From Terriglobia bacterium (GTDB taxonomy: Bacteria; Acidobacteriota; UBA6911), in NCBI GenBank assembly GCA_020072565.1, contig JAIQGI010000008.1:1-64000 (forward strand): a DNA stretch of 64,000 nt, written 5' to 3'. A program made the translations under genes and the position numbers. The notes beneath the pieces were generated by a model. That model ran no database searches, had not been told where the DNA came from, and saw nothing but the letters and a program-made list of their open reading frames with translations. The number at the start of each line of letters is the position of its first letter. Position 1 is the first letter of the stretch. Positions 34,624 through 44,721 of this stretch are shown here, piece by piece.

Positions 34624-34793
34624 GAGCAAGAGTCAGCTTCCTGCCGCGATTTTCCTGAGTGGAGGATAGAGGTGACGACGCGGCGATGTCGCCCTAAAGC
34701 TAATCTTTCCTCTGAATTTGCCGATCCTTCATGCTGTGGGGAGGCGTGGTGTCTCGGGGTCCCGCCTAACTGGACTGTGAGAGGGCCGTCGAC

Positions 34794-35330
34794 ATGGTGA
34801 AACGCAAACAATCGGTGCAGGAGGGGGAGGCAAAAAGAGGGAGAGACCGCAGAACGGCGCCCCGGCAGCCGCCTTCGGTGATTCCGTCCCTCCAGAGTGT
34901 CGAGTTGACTAACGGCAACGCGGTGAACCTGGTCAATATTTCCCGCGGCGGCGCACTCGTTGAAACGGAAGCACGCATGATACCAGGAGTATCGATCTGC
35001 ATCCGGTTGGTTGCGGCCGATGCTGTTTTCATGCTTCGAGGCAGGGTCCTGCGGTCGCGCGCCCTGTCGTTGCGAGGGTCCACCATCCTCTATGAGTCTG
35101 CCATCGCGTTTAATGAGGAATTGCCGTTACTTGCGGGTGAATTTGACGAGCCCGCGGTGGAGAAGGAGCCCGCGGCTGCATTTCCTGCGGTGGAAGAAGC
35201 CGCTGCGAGCCAACCAGACAGTCAGCCAGGGACGGCTGTGGAAGAACGGCCGATCATGTTCACGCTGACCGTTCCTATCCCGCCGACGGGTCCCGACCTT
35301 CGTCAAATATTTGGGCTCAACAAGTGGTGA
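34794..35330 (+). CDS. PilZ-domain protein
   Basis: A 178-residue cytosolic protein. Residues about 19-110 form a PilZ domain: RDRRTAPRQPP (the RxxxR c-di-GMP arm as RRTAPR) and NLVNISRGGALVETEA (the D/NxSxxG motif as NISRGG). The tail (110-178) is acidic and Ala/Pro/Glu-rich, ending IPPTGPDLRQIFGLNKW. Start ATG 34794. It precedes the giant receiver/coiled-coil protein by 160 bp in the same direction, so the two may be co-regulated and c-di-GMP could link to that scaffold. Binding of c-di-GMP is expected from family knowledge. Confidence 0.85.
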   Translation: MVKRKQSVQEGEAKRGRDRRTAPRQPPSVIPSLQSVELTNGNAVNLVNISRGGALVETEARMIPGVSICIRLVAADAVFMLRGRVLRSRALSLRGSTILYESAIAFNEELPLLAGEFDEPAVEKEPAAAFPAVEEAAASQPDSQPGTAVEERPIMFTLTVPIPPTGPDLRQIFGLNKW

Positions 35331-35491
35331 CTGGGAATCGTCCTTGAGGTGGACCAATTTGGGAGATGCCGCGAGTTTGCGCGCGCTTTCCGCTGCTGAG
35401 CCTTCGACCCGTGTCAATCCACAGTGTTGGCATGATGGACACATGCGGTATGATGTGATGTATCAGATGTATGCCTGATCGTGCCTGAGTC

Positions 35492-38400
35492 ATGACCATG
35501 AATGTCTTATACGTGACAGGATATCTCAGGGACGCAGATTTCCTCGAGCGCGAGCTTCGCAAGGTCGCGCCACAGATCCGTATCGAGGTGTCTCCCGGGG
35601 ACGACGACGCTCTCGCGCGTCTAGCCACACCTGGCCGCTTTGACGTTGTCCTGATCGATCCTGCTCACCCCGGCAGCGAGAGCTTGAGCATCATCCCCCG
35701 CCTCCGCGAGCGGGAACTGCCTCTTCCTGTCGTGGTGATGGTCAGTGCCGCTGATGAGGATACCCCTCTCCATGTGCTGGAAGCAGGGGCGGACGATTAC
35801 ATCGTCAAACGGCCTCAGTTCATCAAGAGCCTGCCGTCGCTGTTGCAGCGCGCCGTCGAACGCCGCCGCACGGAAGCGAAGAGGCGCGTTCAACCGCTCA
35901 AAGTGCTATATGCGGGCAACGTGGAGATCGTGCGCCGCCACCTCTCCGGCACTTCCTTCATTGAGCTCGAGGGGGCTACTTTCAACCCGGACGGATCCTG
36001 CTGCCTGCCTTCCGATACGCCCGGCAATTTTCCCTATGATGCCGTGGTGCTGGACGATTCGGCTCCCGGGCTACGCATGATGCACGCTCTCAAGGAGACC
36101 GTCGCCGTCGCTCCCGATACTCCGGTCATCCTCCTGATTGAACCCGGCTCCGAGAATGCTGCCGTGCAGGCGATCAAACTGGGCGCGGATGATTACATAG
36201 TCAAGAGCGGCGAATACCTGCAACGCCTGGTCCCCAGTCTGGAGAACTCCATCCGCGAGCGCGACCTCTTGCGCGAAAAGTCCGTGCTGAGCTCGACGGA
36301 AGCGCGCCTGCGGCTTCTTATCGAGACGATCCCTGCCTGCGTTACCCTCCTGACGTGCGATGGGATCTTCCAGGCCGTCAACTGGATGGGGCTTTCGCAC
36401 CTGGGCGCGACGCGTGTCGACCAGATTGTCGGCAAGAATCTGTTCACCTTGGTAGGGCCCAAGCATGAGGACCAGCTCCGCGCCTTTATCGGCCATGTCT
36501 GTGCAGGTAAGAGCGGCTCCATAGAGTTTGAGTGGGACGGGCTCGATGGCATCGCGCGCAGGCTCGAGCTCCGAGGGGTTCCTTTCCGCCGGGAATCCCA
36601 GACTGCGGTCCTGGGCGTCATTCACAACCTGACTCAAGATGAAGCCAAACGGTCGGGAACCGAGCGTCGAGGGGGGGAGCAGGGCGAGCCGACTTTGACA
36701 GATACGCGGTTCGTGGCGGCGGCCGGATCTGCGGAGTCGGAAGTCCCGCAGGCGCCGTCAGTGCAGCCACCGCGCGCTGCGCAAGAAAGCCGGGTGGGGC
36801 GCGGCCGGGAACACCCGTTCCCGCAGGAGCTGGAAGCACAGCGTGCCGCTTTGGAAGCAGCTCTCCGCATCGCTGAGGCCAATTGCGCCAGGCTTGAAGA
36901 GGATCTGCGCAGCAAACAACTGCAGTGGGAATCAGAGCGAACAAAGTACGAAGGGGAACGCTCCGCACTCCTGGATGCGGCACGGGCAGCGGAAAGTGAG
37001 CGCCATAGCGGACAGGCGGAATGGCATTCGGCGCGCCAGGAAATGGACTGGCAGCGAATCGCCCTGGAAGAGGCCTTGCGGGCAGCAGAAGCCGGACAGT
37101 CGCAGTTGGAGGAGGCGAATCGGAACGAGCGAACGCAATGGGAGAAGGTCCGGTGGGACCTGGAACGAAAACTCGGTGAGGCTGAGGAGCACGGAGCCGC
37201 GCTCGGCGATACGATTCGTGCACTCGAAGAACGCCAGGCCGGACTCGAAAAACAGCGCCTGAGCGAGCGTGCCGAGTTGGACAATGCGCGCCTCGAGCTG
37301 GAGCGGCACCGCGTGGCAGCGGAAGGCAAGCGTGCAGAGGCGGAAGGCCTCTCTGCCTCGCTTGCAAAGTCGCTGCATGAAACGGAGACGCGTCTCGCCG
37401 AATGTGAGAATCAGCGCCGGGCCGAACAGGCGGAATGGGAGAAGAACCGTCAGGAGCTGGAGCAGCAGCGCCGCGAGGCTGAAGAGCGAACAACCCCCCT
37501 CGAGGAGACGGTTCGCAGACTCGAAGAGCGGCATCGCATCGAGGGCGCCGAGTGGGACAATGCGCGCCTCGACCTGGAGCGCCGCCGCGAGGAAGCGGAG
37601 CGCCTGTATGCTTCGGCGGCAGAGTCGCTGCGCGCACTGGAGATGCGCCACGTCGAGTTCGAGAATCAACGCCGGGCCGAACAGACGAAATGGGAAAAGT
37701 CCCATCAGGAACTGGAGCAGCAGCTCCGTGAGGCTGACGAGCGAAGAGCTTCCCTCGAGGAGACTATTCGCCGACTCGAAGAGCAGCATCGCGTCGAGCG
37801 CGCCGACTGGGACAACGTGCGCCTTGATTTGGAGCAGCGCCTCGAACAGGCGGAAGGCAGATGCGTGGAGGCAGAAGGCCTGTGTGCCTCGCTGAAGGAA
37901 ACACTGCACACACTGGAGATGCGCCTCGCCGAGTTTGAGAATCAAGACCGGGCCGGGGCGGCGGAGTGGGAGAAGACCCGTCAGCAGCTGGAGCAGCAGT
38001 GCCGTGAGGCAGATGCGCGGAGAGCTTCCCTCGAAGAGACTGTTCGCGGACTCGAAGAGCGGCATCGAGCTGAGCAGGCCGAGTGGGACAATGTGCGCCT
38101 CGACCTGGAGCGCCGCCGTGCGGAGGCGGAGGGCCTGTATGCTTCGGTGGCCGAGTCGCTGCGCGCACTTGAGAAAAGGCACGCTGAGTTCGAGGATCAA
38201 GGCCGGGCCGGGCAGGCGGAAAGGGAGAAGATCATCCAGGAGCTGGAGCAGCAGCGCCGCGAGGCTGAAGAGCGTCGCGCTTCGCTCGAAGAGACTATTC
38301 GCGGACTCGAAGAGCAGCATCGCGCCGAGCATGCCGCGTGGGACCATGCGCGCGTCGAGCTGGAGCAGCAACGCGAGCAGACGGAGGGCAGGTGTGCGGA

Positions 38401-40669
38401 TGCGGAAGGCACCTCTGCCTTGCTGGCAGGGTCGCTGCACGCACTGGAAATGCGTCACACCACGTTCGAAAATCAGCGCAGGGTCGAGCAGGCAGAATGG
38501 GAGAAGGCCCGCCGGGAGCTGGAGCAGCAGCGCCGTGAAGCCGAAGAGCGACGCGCCTCGCTTGAAGAGACGATCCGCGGACTCGAAGAGCAGCATCGCG
38601 TCGAGCATGCCGCGTGGGACAATGCGCGCGTCGAGCTGGAGCGGCAACGCGAGCAGACGCAGAGCAAGTGTGCGGAGGCGGAAGGCGTATCTGCCGCGCT
38701 GGCAGAATCGCTGCACGCACTGGAAACGCGCCTCACCGACTTCGAAAATCAGCGCGGGCTTGAGCAGGCAGAATGGGAGAAGACCCGTCAGGAACTGGGG
38801 CAGCAGTGCCGTGATGCGGAAGAACGACGGCGTTCCCTTGAGGAGGTCATTCGCGGACTCGAAGCTCGTCAGGTCGCGCAGGCGGACGGGGACGAAACAC
38901 GGCGGGATTTGGAACGAAAACTCCGGGAGGCTGAGGAACGCGCGGCTGCGCTCGGGAATACCATTCGTGGACTCGAAGAACGCCAGACCGGACTCGAAGA
39001 ACGTCGCCGGATTGAGCGAGCCGAATGGGAGAAAACACGTGTCGAACTGGAGCGATGCCGCGAGGAAGCCGAAGGCAAGCGTGCGGAGGCTGAAGGCCTG
39101 TGTGCTTCGCTGGCAGAATCGCTGTACGCGCTGGAGATGCGCCACGCCGAGTTCGAGAATCAGGGCCGGACCGGCCAGGCGGAATGGGAACAGACCCGTC
39201 AGGAGCTGGAGCAGCAGCGTCAGAGGCAGCAATCCAGAGTTGTGGAGCTCGAAGATGCTCTCGCCGCCGCGGAAGAGCGTGCCCGCCTTCTAAAGGAAGA
39301 GCACAAGGTCGTACAAGCCGACTGGGGGGTGACGCGCCAGGACCTGGAACGGCGCCTGGCATCGCTCGAGGAGGTGCTGCATAGACTTCAGGCACGGCAC
39401 GGCGAGATTCTGGCACAGGCGCAGGTCGAGCGGGCAGGCTGGGAGGCGGCGCGACAGGAGTTGGTGCGCCGGCACGAAGCAGCAGAGACAACACGAGCCG
39501 CCTTGGCAAAGGACCTTCATGCAGTGCAGGCACGCCTGGCGGAACTCGAGGATCTCAAACATGTCGAAACGTCAGCCTGGGACAAAGAGCGCCAGGAACT
39601 GAAGCGGCAGCAACGCGAGATTGAGACGAAGATCGTGATGTTGGAGAAAGCACTGGCTGTGTCGGAAGAAAGCCTGACCCGATTTCTCGCGGAGCAGCAG
39701 TCGGAACGGGCCGATCGCGCGAAGTTGCAGGAGGAACTGGAGCATCAGCGTGCCGCGCGGGTGGCCATGGAAGATACGCTGCGCGCCTCCGAAGCCCGGC
39801 AGATTGGGCTTCTGGACGAGCAGCGCGCGGAACAGGCGGAGTGGCAGACCATGCGCGAAGAACTGGATCGCCAGAGGACCGCACGGCTGGCGCTCGAAGA
39901 CGCACTCCGGGCCGCGGAAGCACGGCTGGCCAGGCTGGCGGAGGAACAACAGCCCGGGCGGGCGGAAATTGAGGCGTTGCGCCAGGAGCTCGAGGGGCAA
40001 CGTGCAGCACGCCTGGCGCTCGAACGCGCGCTTCGGGCTGCGGAAGCCCGGCAACGGACGGAGCCGGTCACAGATCTAGCCACCGCGGCGGCACAGACCC
40101 TCTCCGAACTGGTGCAGCCTGTAACCGACTGCGGCAAGATGCTCATGGAATGCCTGGACCAGAACGACCCGCGCCGCATGCGCGCCCTGCGCCTTGTGGA
40201 GATCGCAAACCAGGCGGGCAAACTCGCACGCCGCTTGCTGAATCTCGGCTCCCCGCAGGAGGCGCTCGACCTCAACCTGGCGGTGACACAGATGACAGGG
40301 ACGTTACGCCGCCAGGCCGGCGAAAGTGTTGAGCTGCTCACGATCCTGTCTCCACGTCTGCCGCGTATCCTCGCCCCCAGGGCTCTGGTCGAGCAGCTGC
40401 TCATTGGGATGGTGAAGCAGGCGCGCGATTCGTTGCCGTTAGGGGGCACGGTCATGGTGGAAACCGCACTCTCCGCTTCTGACGCGGCTCCCGGAACCGG
40501 ACTCCTTATTCTGTTGGCCGTTACAGCTTCGGGAAGCAGCGTTCAACCTCTTGCGGAAACTTCGGCGTTGGAGCCGCTGGTCGCCGCATGCGGAGGTAAG
40601 CTGAGTACCGCCGGCGACTCCGAGACCAGCGCCTCCATCGAGATTTCTCTGCCATCGGAACCTAAATAA
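35492..40669 (+). CDS. Giant scaffold: two receiver domains, PAS, ~1080-residue coiled coil, degenerate histidine-kinase end
   Basis: A 1725-residue protein. Order: receiver 1 (about 4-125; VVLIDPAHPG, DDYIVK), receiver 2 (about 133-265; AVVLDDSAPG, DDYIVKSG), PAS (about 275-395), a continuous Glu/Arg/Ala-rich coiled coil (about 440-1520), then a C-terminal region like the DHp/HATPase of hybrid kinases (1525-1725). The kinase part appears dead: no phosphorylatable His (AAQTLSELVQ instead of AHDFNNLL), the N-box Asn is changed (MVKQARDSLPLGG), and the DxGxG box is absent. Both receivers lack the usual N-terminal acidic pair. Residues 642-1224 are tandem repeats of 85 or 92 residues. No signal or membrane segment, so cytosolic. 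A filament- or polarity-type scaffold is my inference. Start M1 at 35492 or M3 at 35498. Confidence 0.88.
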   Translation: MTMNVLYVTGYLRDADFLERELRKVAPQIRIEVSPGDDDALARLATPGRFDVVLIDPAHPGSESLSIIPRLRERELPLPVVVMVSAADEDTPLHVLEAGADDYIVKRPQFIKSLPSLLQRAVERRRTEAKRRVQPLKVLYAGNVEIVRRHLSGTSFIELEGATFNPDGSCCLPSDTPGNFPYDAVVLDDSAPGLRMMHALKETVAVAPDTPVILLIEPGSENAAVQAIKLGADDYIVKSGEYLQRLVPSLENSIRERDLLREKSVLSSTEARLRLLIETIPACVTLLTCDGIFQAVNWMGLSHLGATRVDQIVGKNLFTLVGPKHEDQLRAFIGHVCAGKSGSIEFEWDGLDGIARRLELRGVPFRRESQTAVLGVIHNLTQDEAKRSGTERRGGEQGEPTLTDTRFVAAAGSAESEVPQAPSVQPPRAAQESRVGRGREHPFPQELEAQRAALEAALRIAEANCARLEEDLRSKQLQWESERTKYEGERSALLDAARAAESERHSGQAEWHSARQEMDWQRIALEEALRAAEAGQSQLEEANRNERTQWEKVRWDLERKLGEAEEHGAALGDTIRALEERQAGLEKQRLSERAELDNARLELERHRVAAEGKRAEAEGLSASLAKSLHETETRLAECENQRRAEQAEWEKNRQELEQQRREAEERTTPLEETVRRLEERHRIEGAEWDNARLDLERRREEAERLYASAAESLRALEMRHVEFENQRRAEQTKWEKSHQELEQQLREADERRASLEETIRRLEEQHRVERADWDNVRLDLEQRLEQAEGRCVEAEGLCASLKETLHTLEMRLAEFENQDRAGAAEWEKTRQQLEQQCREADARRASLEETVRGLEERHRAEQAEWDNVRLDLERRRAEAEGLYASVAESLRALEKRHAEFEDQGRAGQAEREKIIQELEQQRREAEERRASLEETIRGLEEQHRAEHAAWDHARVELEQQREQTEGRCADAEGTSALLAGSLHALEMRHTTFENQRRVEQAEWEKARRELEQQRREAEERRASLEETIRGLEEQHRVEHAAWDNARVELERQREQTQSKCAEAEGVSAALAESLHALETRLTDFENQRGLEQAEWEKTRQELGQQCRDAEERRRSLEEVIRGLEARQVAQADGDETRRDLERKLREAEERAAALGNTIRGLEERQTGLEERRRIERAEWEKTRVELERCREEAEGKRAEAEGLCASLAESLYALEMRHAEFENQGRTGQAEWEQTRQELEQQRQRQQSRVVELEDALAAAEERARLLKEEHKVVQADWGVTRQDLERRLASLEEVLHRLQARHGEILAQAQVERAGWEAARQELVRRHEAAETTRAALAKDLHAVQARLAELEDLKHVETSAWDKERQELKRQQREIETKIVMLEKALAVSEESLTRFLAEQQSERADRAKLQEELEHQRAARVAMEDTLRASEARQIGLLDEQRAEQAEWQTMREELDRQRTARLALEDALRAAEARLARLAEEQQPGRAEIEALRQELEGQRAARLALERALRAAEARQRTEPVTDLATAAAQTLSELVQPVTDCGKMLMECLDQNDPRRMRALRLVEIANQAGKLARRLLNLGSPQEALDLNLAVTQMTGTLRRQAGESVELLTILSPRLPRILAPRALVEQLLIGMVKQARDSLPLGGTVMVETALSASDAAPGTGLLILLAVTASGSSVQPLAETSALEPLVAACGGKLSTAGDSETSASIEISLPSEPK
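37415..39163 (+). repeat. Tandem coding repeats inside the giant coiled-coil gene
   Basis: Consecutive units begin with a motif like RRAEQAEWEK and end with ALEMRHAEFENQ. The first five units are 85, 92, 85, 92 and 92 residues long (255 or 276 bp); long and short forms differ by exactly seven residues, one heptad, next to EAEG. The last unit is enlarged by insertion of a different segment. The repeats arose by in-frame duplication and keep the coiled-coil phase. They also create long open frames on the other strand, which are not genes. Confidence 0.85.
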
Positions 40670-40914
40670 GACCGCAAGAACCTCCACTCCTGACATGCGC
40701 GTGCTTTGACAATCCCCAGCGGCGGTCTTGAAGTGTCTTTTTTCTTTCACGTCCAGTACCCGGCAAAGCCTCTCAGATGCCGTCAGACCACAATATCCGG
40801 TTTGACTTTTGGTTCTGGCTTTCATATTCCCCGCTTACTTCTGGTACAGTTGTCTGAGCGCTGCCCTCGGTCGGGGCTTCCTGCCGGCGGCAAACGTTTC
40901 CAAGAGGAGTGTCG

Positions 40915-42816
40915 ATGATCGGACAACACAGCCTGCTCACAGCCGATGATCTGTACATGTTCAACGAAGGCACGCACTACCGGCTTTACAACAAGCTCGG
41001 TTCTCATCTGTGCCGGCTCGGTGGCGTGGAGGGGAGTTATTTTGCGGTATGGGCTCCAAATGCGCAGTATGTGTCGGTCGTCGGTGACTTCAACGGTTGG
41101 GATCGGACTTCCGTTCCACTCTCCCACCAAGGGCATTCGGGGATCTGGGAGGCCTTTGTCCCTGGAGTGAACAAAGGGACGCTCTACAAATATCGCATCG
41201 AGTCTCGCTACCACCTCTACCGTGTAAACAAGGCCGACCCTTTCGCCAACGCGACCGAAATGCCGCCCGGGACCGCCTCGGTGGTATGGGATTTGACATA
41301 TTCCTGGAACGACGCGGATTGGATGGCGAACCGGGGCGCCAAGCAGGCGCTCGACCGCCCCTTCTCCATTTATGAAGTCCATCTCGGCTCCTGGCGGCGC
41401 AGCATCGAAGAGCAGCACCGATCGCTGTCCTATCGGGAGCTTGCACTGGATCTCGTCGAGTATGTGAAGAAAATGGGATTCACCCATGTGGAGCTGCTTC
41501 CGGTGATGGAACATCCCTTTTACGGCTCATGGGGTTATCAAACCACATCCTATTTCGCCCCGACGCGGCGATACGGGGAGCCCCAGGACCTGATGTGGCT
41601 GATCGACTGTCTGCACCAGAACAATATCGGAGTCATCATGGATTGGGTACCGTCCCATTTCCCCTCAGACGAGCACGGGCTGGCCTATTTCGACGGGACG
41701 CATCTCTACGAGCATTCCGATCCACGTCAGGGTATACACCGGGACTGGAATACGTTCGTCTTCAACTACGGCCGCAATGAGGTGTGCAGTTTCCTCATCA
41801 GCAGCGCTCTTTTCTGGCTCGACAAGTATCATGTGGACGCGCTTCGCGTGGATGCGGTTGCTTCGATGCTTTACCTCGATTACTCAAGACAGCCAGGCGA
41901 GTGGATCGCCAACGAGTTCGGAGGCCGGGAGAATCTTGAAGCGATCCGGTTTCTGCGCACCCTGAATGAACAGATCTACAAGAACTACCCTGACGTTCAG
42001 ACCATCGCCGAGGAATCAACCGCGTGGACCATGGTTTCGAGGCCGACCTATGTCGGGGGTCTGGGATTTGGCCTCAAATGGGACATGGGCTGGATGCACG
42101 ATACGCTGGACTACATGTCCCGCGATTCCGTCTTCCGCCGCTATCACCACGATCAGCTGACATTTCGCGGGATTTACGCCTTCAGCGAGAATTTCGTCCT
42201 GCCGCTCTCCCATGACGAAGTGGTGCACGGCAAGGGGTCACTGCTCGCCAAGATGCCCGGTGACGACTGGCGCAAGTTCGCGAACCTGCGCCTTTTGCTG
42301 GCGTACATGTACGCACAACCCGGTAAGAAGCTTCTTTTTATGGGGGCGGAATTCGCGCAGCGGGATGAATGGGGACACGACCGGAGCCTGGATTGGCACC
42401 TTCTGCAGTATCCTCCGCATCTTGGGGTGCAGAAATGCGTTGCTGATCTTAATCAACTCTATCGGAGCGAGCCCGCCCTTTTCAGGCTCGACAGCCATCC
42501 CGACGGGTTCGAATGGATCGATTGCCACGATGCCGATAAGAGCGTGCTCATTTTTTTGCGCAAAGCAGCTGAGAGCCGCACGATCATGGTGGTCTGCAAC
42601 TTCACTCCCGTGCCGTGGCAGGACTACCGGGTCGGCGCACCGCACCCGGGATTCTGGCGTGAGATCATGAACAGCGATGCGGCCATCTATGGCGGAAGTG
42701 GGCATGGCAATCTTGGAGGCCAAACGACCACATCCACCATCGCGCATGGCCGGCCGCAGAGTCTCCTGCTCACTCTCCCGCCCCTCGCCGCAATCTTTCT
42801 CCGTCACGAAGGCTGA
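40915..42816 (+). CDS. glgB: 1,4-alpha-glucan branching enzyme
   Basis: A 633-residue GH13 enzyme that makes alpha-1,6 branches in glycogen. An N-terminal CBM48 ([20 protein letters not shown]) precedes the barrel. Catalytic residues: nucleophile D313 ([12 protein letters not shown]), acid/base E366 (TIAEESTAW), a spacing of 53 as in E. coli (D405/E458), and the conserved [13 protein letters not shown]. Compared with E. coli GlgB (about 728 residues) it lacks the first N-terminal CBM48-like module, as in many bacteria. ATG 40915 is favoured over GTG 40909 because GGAG overlaps the GTG and is 5 bases before ATG. No other glycogen gene is adjacent. Certain assignment. Confidence 0.96.
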   Translation: MIGQHSLLTADDLYMFNEGTHYRLYNKLGSHLCRLGGVEGSYFAVWAPNAQYVSVVGDFNGWDRTSVPLSHQGHSGIWEAFVPGVNKGTLYKYRIESRYHLYRVNKADPFANATEMPPGTASVVWDLTYSWNDADWMANRGAKQALDRPFSIYEVHLGSWRRSIEEQHRSLSYRELALDLVEYVKKMGFTHVELLPVMEHPFYGSWGYQTTSYFAPTRRYGEPQDLMWLIDCLHQNNIGVIMDWVPSHFPSDEHGLAYFDGTHLYEHSDPRQGIHRDWNTFVFNYGRNEVCSFLISSALFWLDKYHVDALRVDAVASMLYLDYSRQPGEWIANEFGGRENLEAIRFLRTLNEQIYKNYPDVQTIAEESTAWTMVSRPTYVGGLGFGLKWDMGWMHDTLDYMSRDSVFRRYHHDQLTFRGIYAFSENFVLPLSHDEVVHGKGSLLAKMPGDDWRKFANLRLLLAYMYAQPGKKLLFMGAEFAQRDEWGHDRSLDWHLLQYPPHLGVQKCVADLNQLYRSEPALFRLDSHPDGFEWIDCHDADKSVLIFLRKAAESRTIMVVCNFTPVPWQDYRVGAPHPGFWREIMNSDAAIYGGSGHGNLGGQTTTSTIAHGRPQSLLLTLPPLAAIFLRHEG

Positions 42817-42823
42817 CAGCGAC

Positions 42824-42881
42824 AGAGTGATGGGTGATGAGTGAAAGACTTCGGTCCCCTCACCCCTCAATCACGACTCAA
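42824..42881. repeat. TGAGTGA palindrome, copy B (degenerate)
   Basis: Just after the glgB stop, a segment GAGTGATGGGTGATGAGTGA is followed by TCACCCCTCAATCACGACTC, an imperfect inverted copy (about 14 of 20). It matches the elements at 32805-32877 and 63855-63906 in sequence and position. It separates glgB from the amidohydrolase gene. Confidence 0.55.
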
Positions 42882-42953
42882 ATTCTTGAGGTCACGGGGG
42901 CGGGTTGCGGTAAGATACCTGCCACAAGCAACTTTCATCCGGAGGTAAGTGCT

Positions 42954-44663
42954 ATGAGAGGATGCATGCTCCTTTTGGCCGGTCTTTCTCTGACGGTCCT
43001 GATATCTGCCTGCAAGCCCGGGGTAGAGCCTGCCGACATGGTTTTGCACAACGGCAGGGTCGTAACCGTCGATCCGGCAAGGCCCGAGGCGCGCGCGATC
43101 GCAATCCGCGGGGGCATTATTGCCGCCGTTGGAACTGAGGAAGAGATACTCCCCTATATTGGCCCGGCAACGGAAAAAATCGACCTCGCCGGCATGCTGG
43201 CGATCCCGGGTTTGATCGAAAGCCACGGTCACTTCACGAGCTTGGGCGAAACCAAGATGGAGCTGGATCTCACGCGCGCTGCAAACTGGGATGAGATCGT
43301 TGCCATGGTAGCCGACGCTGCCAAGCAAGCGAAGCCGGGCGCATACATCCTGGGACGGGGTTGGCACCAAGAGAAATGGGATAAGACACCGTCGCCCAAT
43401 GTGGAAAAATTTCCCGTCCACGATGCGCTCAGCAAGGTTTCGCCCGACAATCCGGTGCTCCTGGTTCACGCCAGCGGGCACGCCACCTTAGCCAACGCCA
43501 AGGCCATGGAACTTGCGGGCATCACCCGGCGCACTCCCAACCCTCCGGGCGGCGATATCCTTCATGATGCCAGAGGAAATCCCGTCGGTGTTTTCCGCGA
43601 GAGGGCCGCAGGGCTGCTGGAAAAGACACTGGAGGAGGCGCGCAGCAAACGCACTCCGGCGGAAGTCGAAGCCGAAGCCCGTAAGGTGGTGGAGTTCGCC
43701 AGTCAGGATTGCCTGTCCAAGGGGATCACCACATTCTATGATGCCGGCCAGTCTTTCCAGACCATCGATCTGTACAGGAAACTCGCGGACGAGGGGAACC
43801 TCCGCCTGAGACTCTGGGTGATGATTCAAGAAGATAACAAGAGCCTCGAGCTGAACCTCGCGAAGTACAAGCTCATCGACTACGGTGACAAGCGCCTCAC
43901 CGTGCGCTCGATCAAGCGCCTCATGGATGGCGCACTTGGGTCGCGCACGGCCTGGTTGCTCGAACCCTATGCGGATCTCCCTTCCAGCACCGGCCTGAAC
44001 ACCTACACGGCCGAGAATCTCACCGAGACCGCCCGCCTGGCGATCGAAAACGGCCTTCAACTCTGCACCCACGCCATCGGCGATCGCGCCAACCGTGAAG
44101 CCCTGAACGTATACGAAGCGGCCTTCAAGGCTCATCCGGACAGGAAGGATCTGCGCTGGCGCATCGAGCATGCCCAGCATCTGAACGCCGCCGACATCCC
44201 GCGGTTCGGAGCTCTGGGAGTGATCGCGGCCATGCAGGCCATCCACTGCACTTCCGATGCACCTTACGTCCTGGCCCGCCTCGGCGCCAAACGCGCGGGG
44301 GAAGGAGCCTATGTCTGGCAGAAGCTCATGAAATCAGGTGCGGTTGTCAGCAACGGGACCGATGCTCCGGTGGAGGATGTGAACCCGATTGCATGCTACT
44401 ATGCGTCAGTCTCACGCAAACTCAAAGATGGGACCGTGTTTTATCCGGATCAGCGCATGAGCAGGGAAGAGGCGCTGAAATCCTACACTCTGAACGCGGC
44501 ATATTCCGGGTTCGAGGAGAACAGCAAGGGCTCGCTGACCCCTGGAAAACTGGCGGACATCACCGTTCTCTCCAAAGACATCCTGACCCTGCCTGAGGAT
44601 GAAATCCCTACGACCGTCGTGAAGTACACGATCGTGGGAGGTAAAGTCATGTTTCAGAAATAA
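42954..44663 (+). CDS. Lipoprotein amidohydrolase (YtcJ-like, amidohydro_3)
   Basis: A 569-residue exported metal hydrolase. ATG 42954 has GGAGG upstream; the signal (LLLAGLSLTVLISAC) gives a lipidated Cys 20. Then comes the composite domain (VLHNGRVVTVDPARPEARAI) and the TIM barrel with IPGLIESHGHF (HxH), CTHAIGDRA, RIEHAQHL and SNGTDAPVEDVNP as metal and catalytic motifs. YtcJ-like members hydrolyse N-acyl or formamide-like bonds; the exact substrate is unknown. Being a lipoprotein suggests action at the periplasmic face of a membrane. It ends 58 bp from the convergent phosphatase, with a bidirectional hairpin between. Confidence 0.92.
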   Translation: MRGCMLLLAGLSLTVLISACKPGVEPADMVLHNGRVVTVDPARPEARAIAIRGGIIAAVGTEEEILPYIGPATEKIDLAGMLAIPGLIESHGHFTSLGETKMELDLTRAANWDEIVAMVADAAKQAKPGAYILGRGWHQEKWDKTPSPNVEKFPVHDALSKVSPDNPVLLVHASGHATLANAKAMELAGITRRTPNPPGGDILHDARGNPVGVFRERAAGLLEKTLEEARSKRTPAEVEAEARKVVEFASQDCLSKGITTFYDAGQSFQTIDLYRKLADEGNLRLRLWVMIQEDNKSLELNLAKYKLIDYGDKRLTVRSIKRLMDGALGSRTAWLLEPYADLPSSTGLNTYTAENLTETARLAIENGLQLCTHAIGDRANREALNVYEAAFKAHPDRKDLRWRIEHAQHLNAADIPRFGALGVIAAMQAIHCTSDAPYVLARLGAKRAGEGAYVWQKLMKSGAVVSNGTDAPVEDVNPIACYYASVSRKLKDGTVFYPDQRMSREEALKSYTLNAAYSGFEENSKGSLTPGKLADITVLSKDILTLPEDEIPTTVVKYTIVGGKVMFQK

Positions 44664-44674
44664 CCCTTCAAACC

Positions 44675-44717
44675 ACGAAACACACGAAACGGCCGAAACC
44701 GCTTTCGTGTGTTTCGT
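44675..44717. terminator. Bidirectional CACGAA-type hairpin between convergent genes
   Basis: ACGAAACACACGAAA (44675-44689) pairs perfectly over 15 bp with TTTCGTGTGTTTCGT (44703-44717), loop 13 nt. It lies 12 bases after the amidohydrolase stop and 5 bases from the phosphatase stop, so it can end both transcripts. Similar hairpins are at 53205 and 54873. Confidence 0.75.
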
Positions 44718-44721
44718 TGCC

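Noticed and set aside
37415-39163. Regular repeats as a possible CRISPR or minisatellite
   Set aside because: Units are 255-276 bp, in frame and protein-coding; there are no spacers.
36932-39232. A 766-codon open frame on the minus strand
   Set aside because: It is antisense to the coiled-coil repeats; GC-rich heptad codons suppress stops in that frame. The encoded Leu/Phe-rich sequence only mirrors the repeats.
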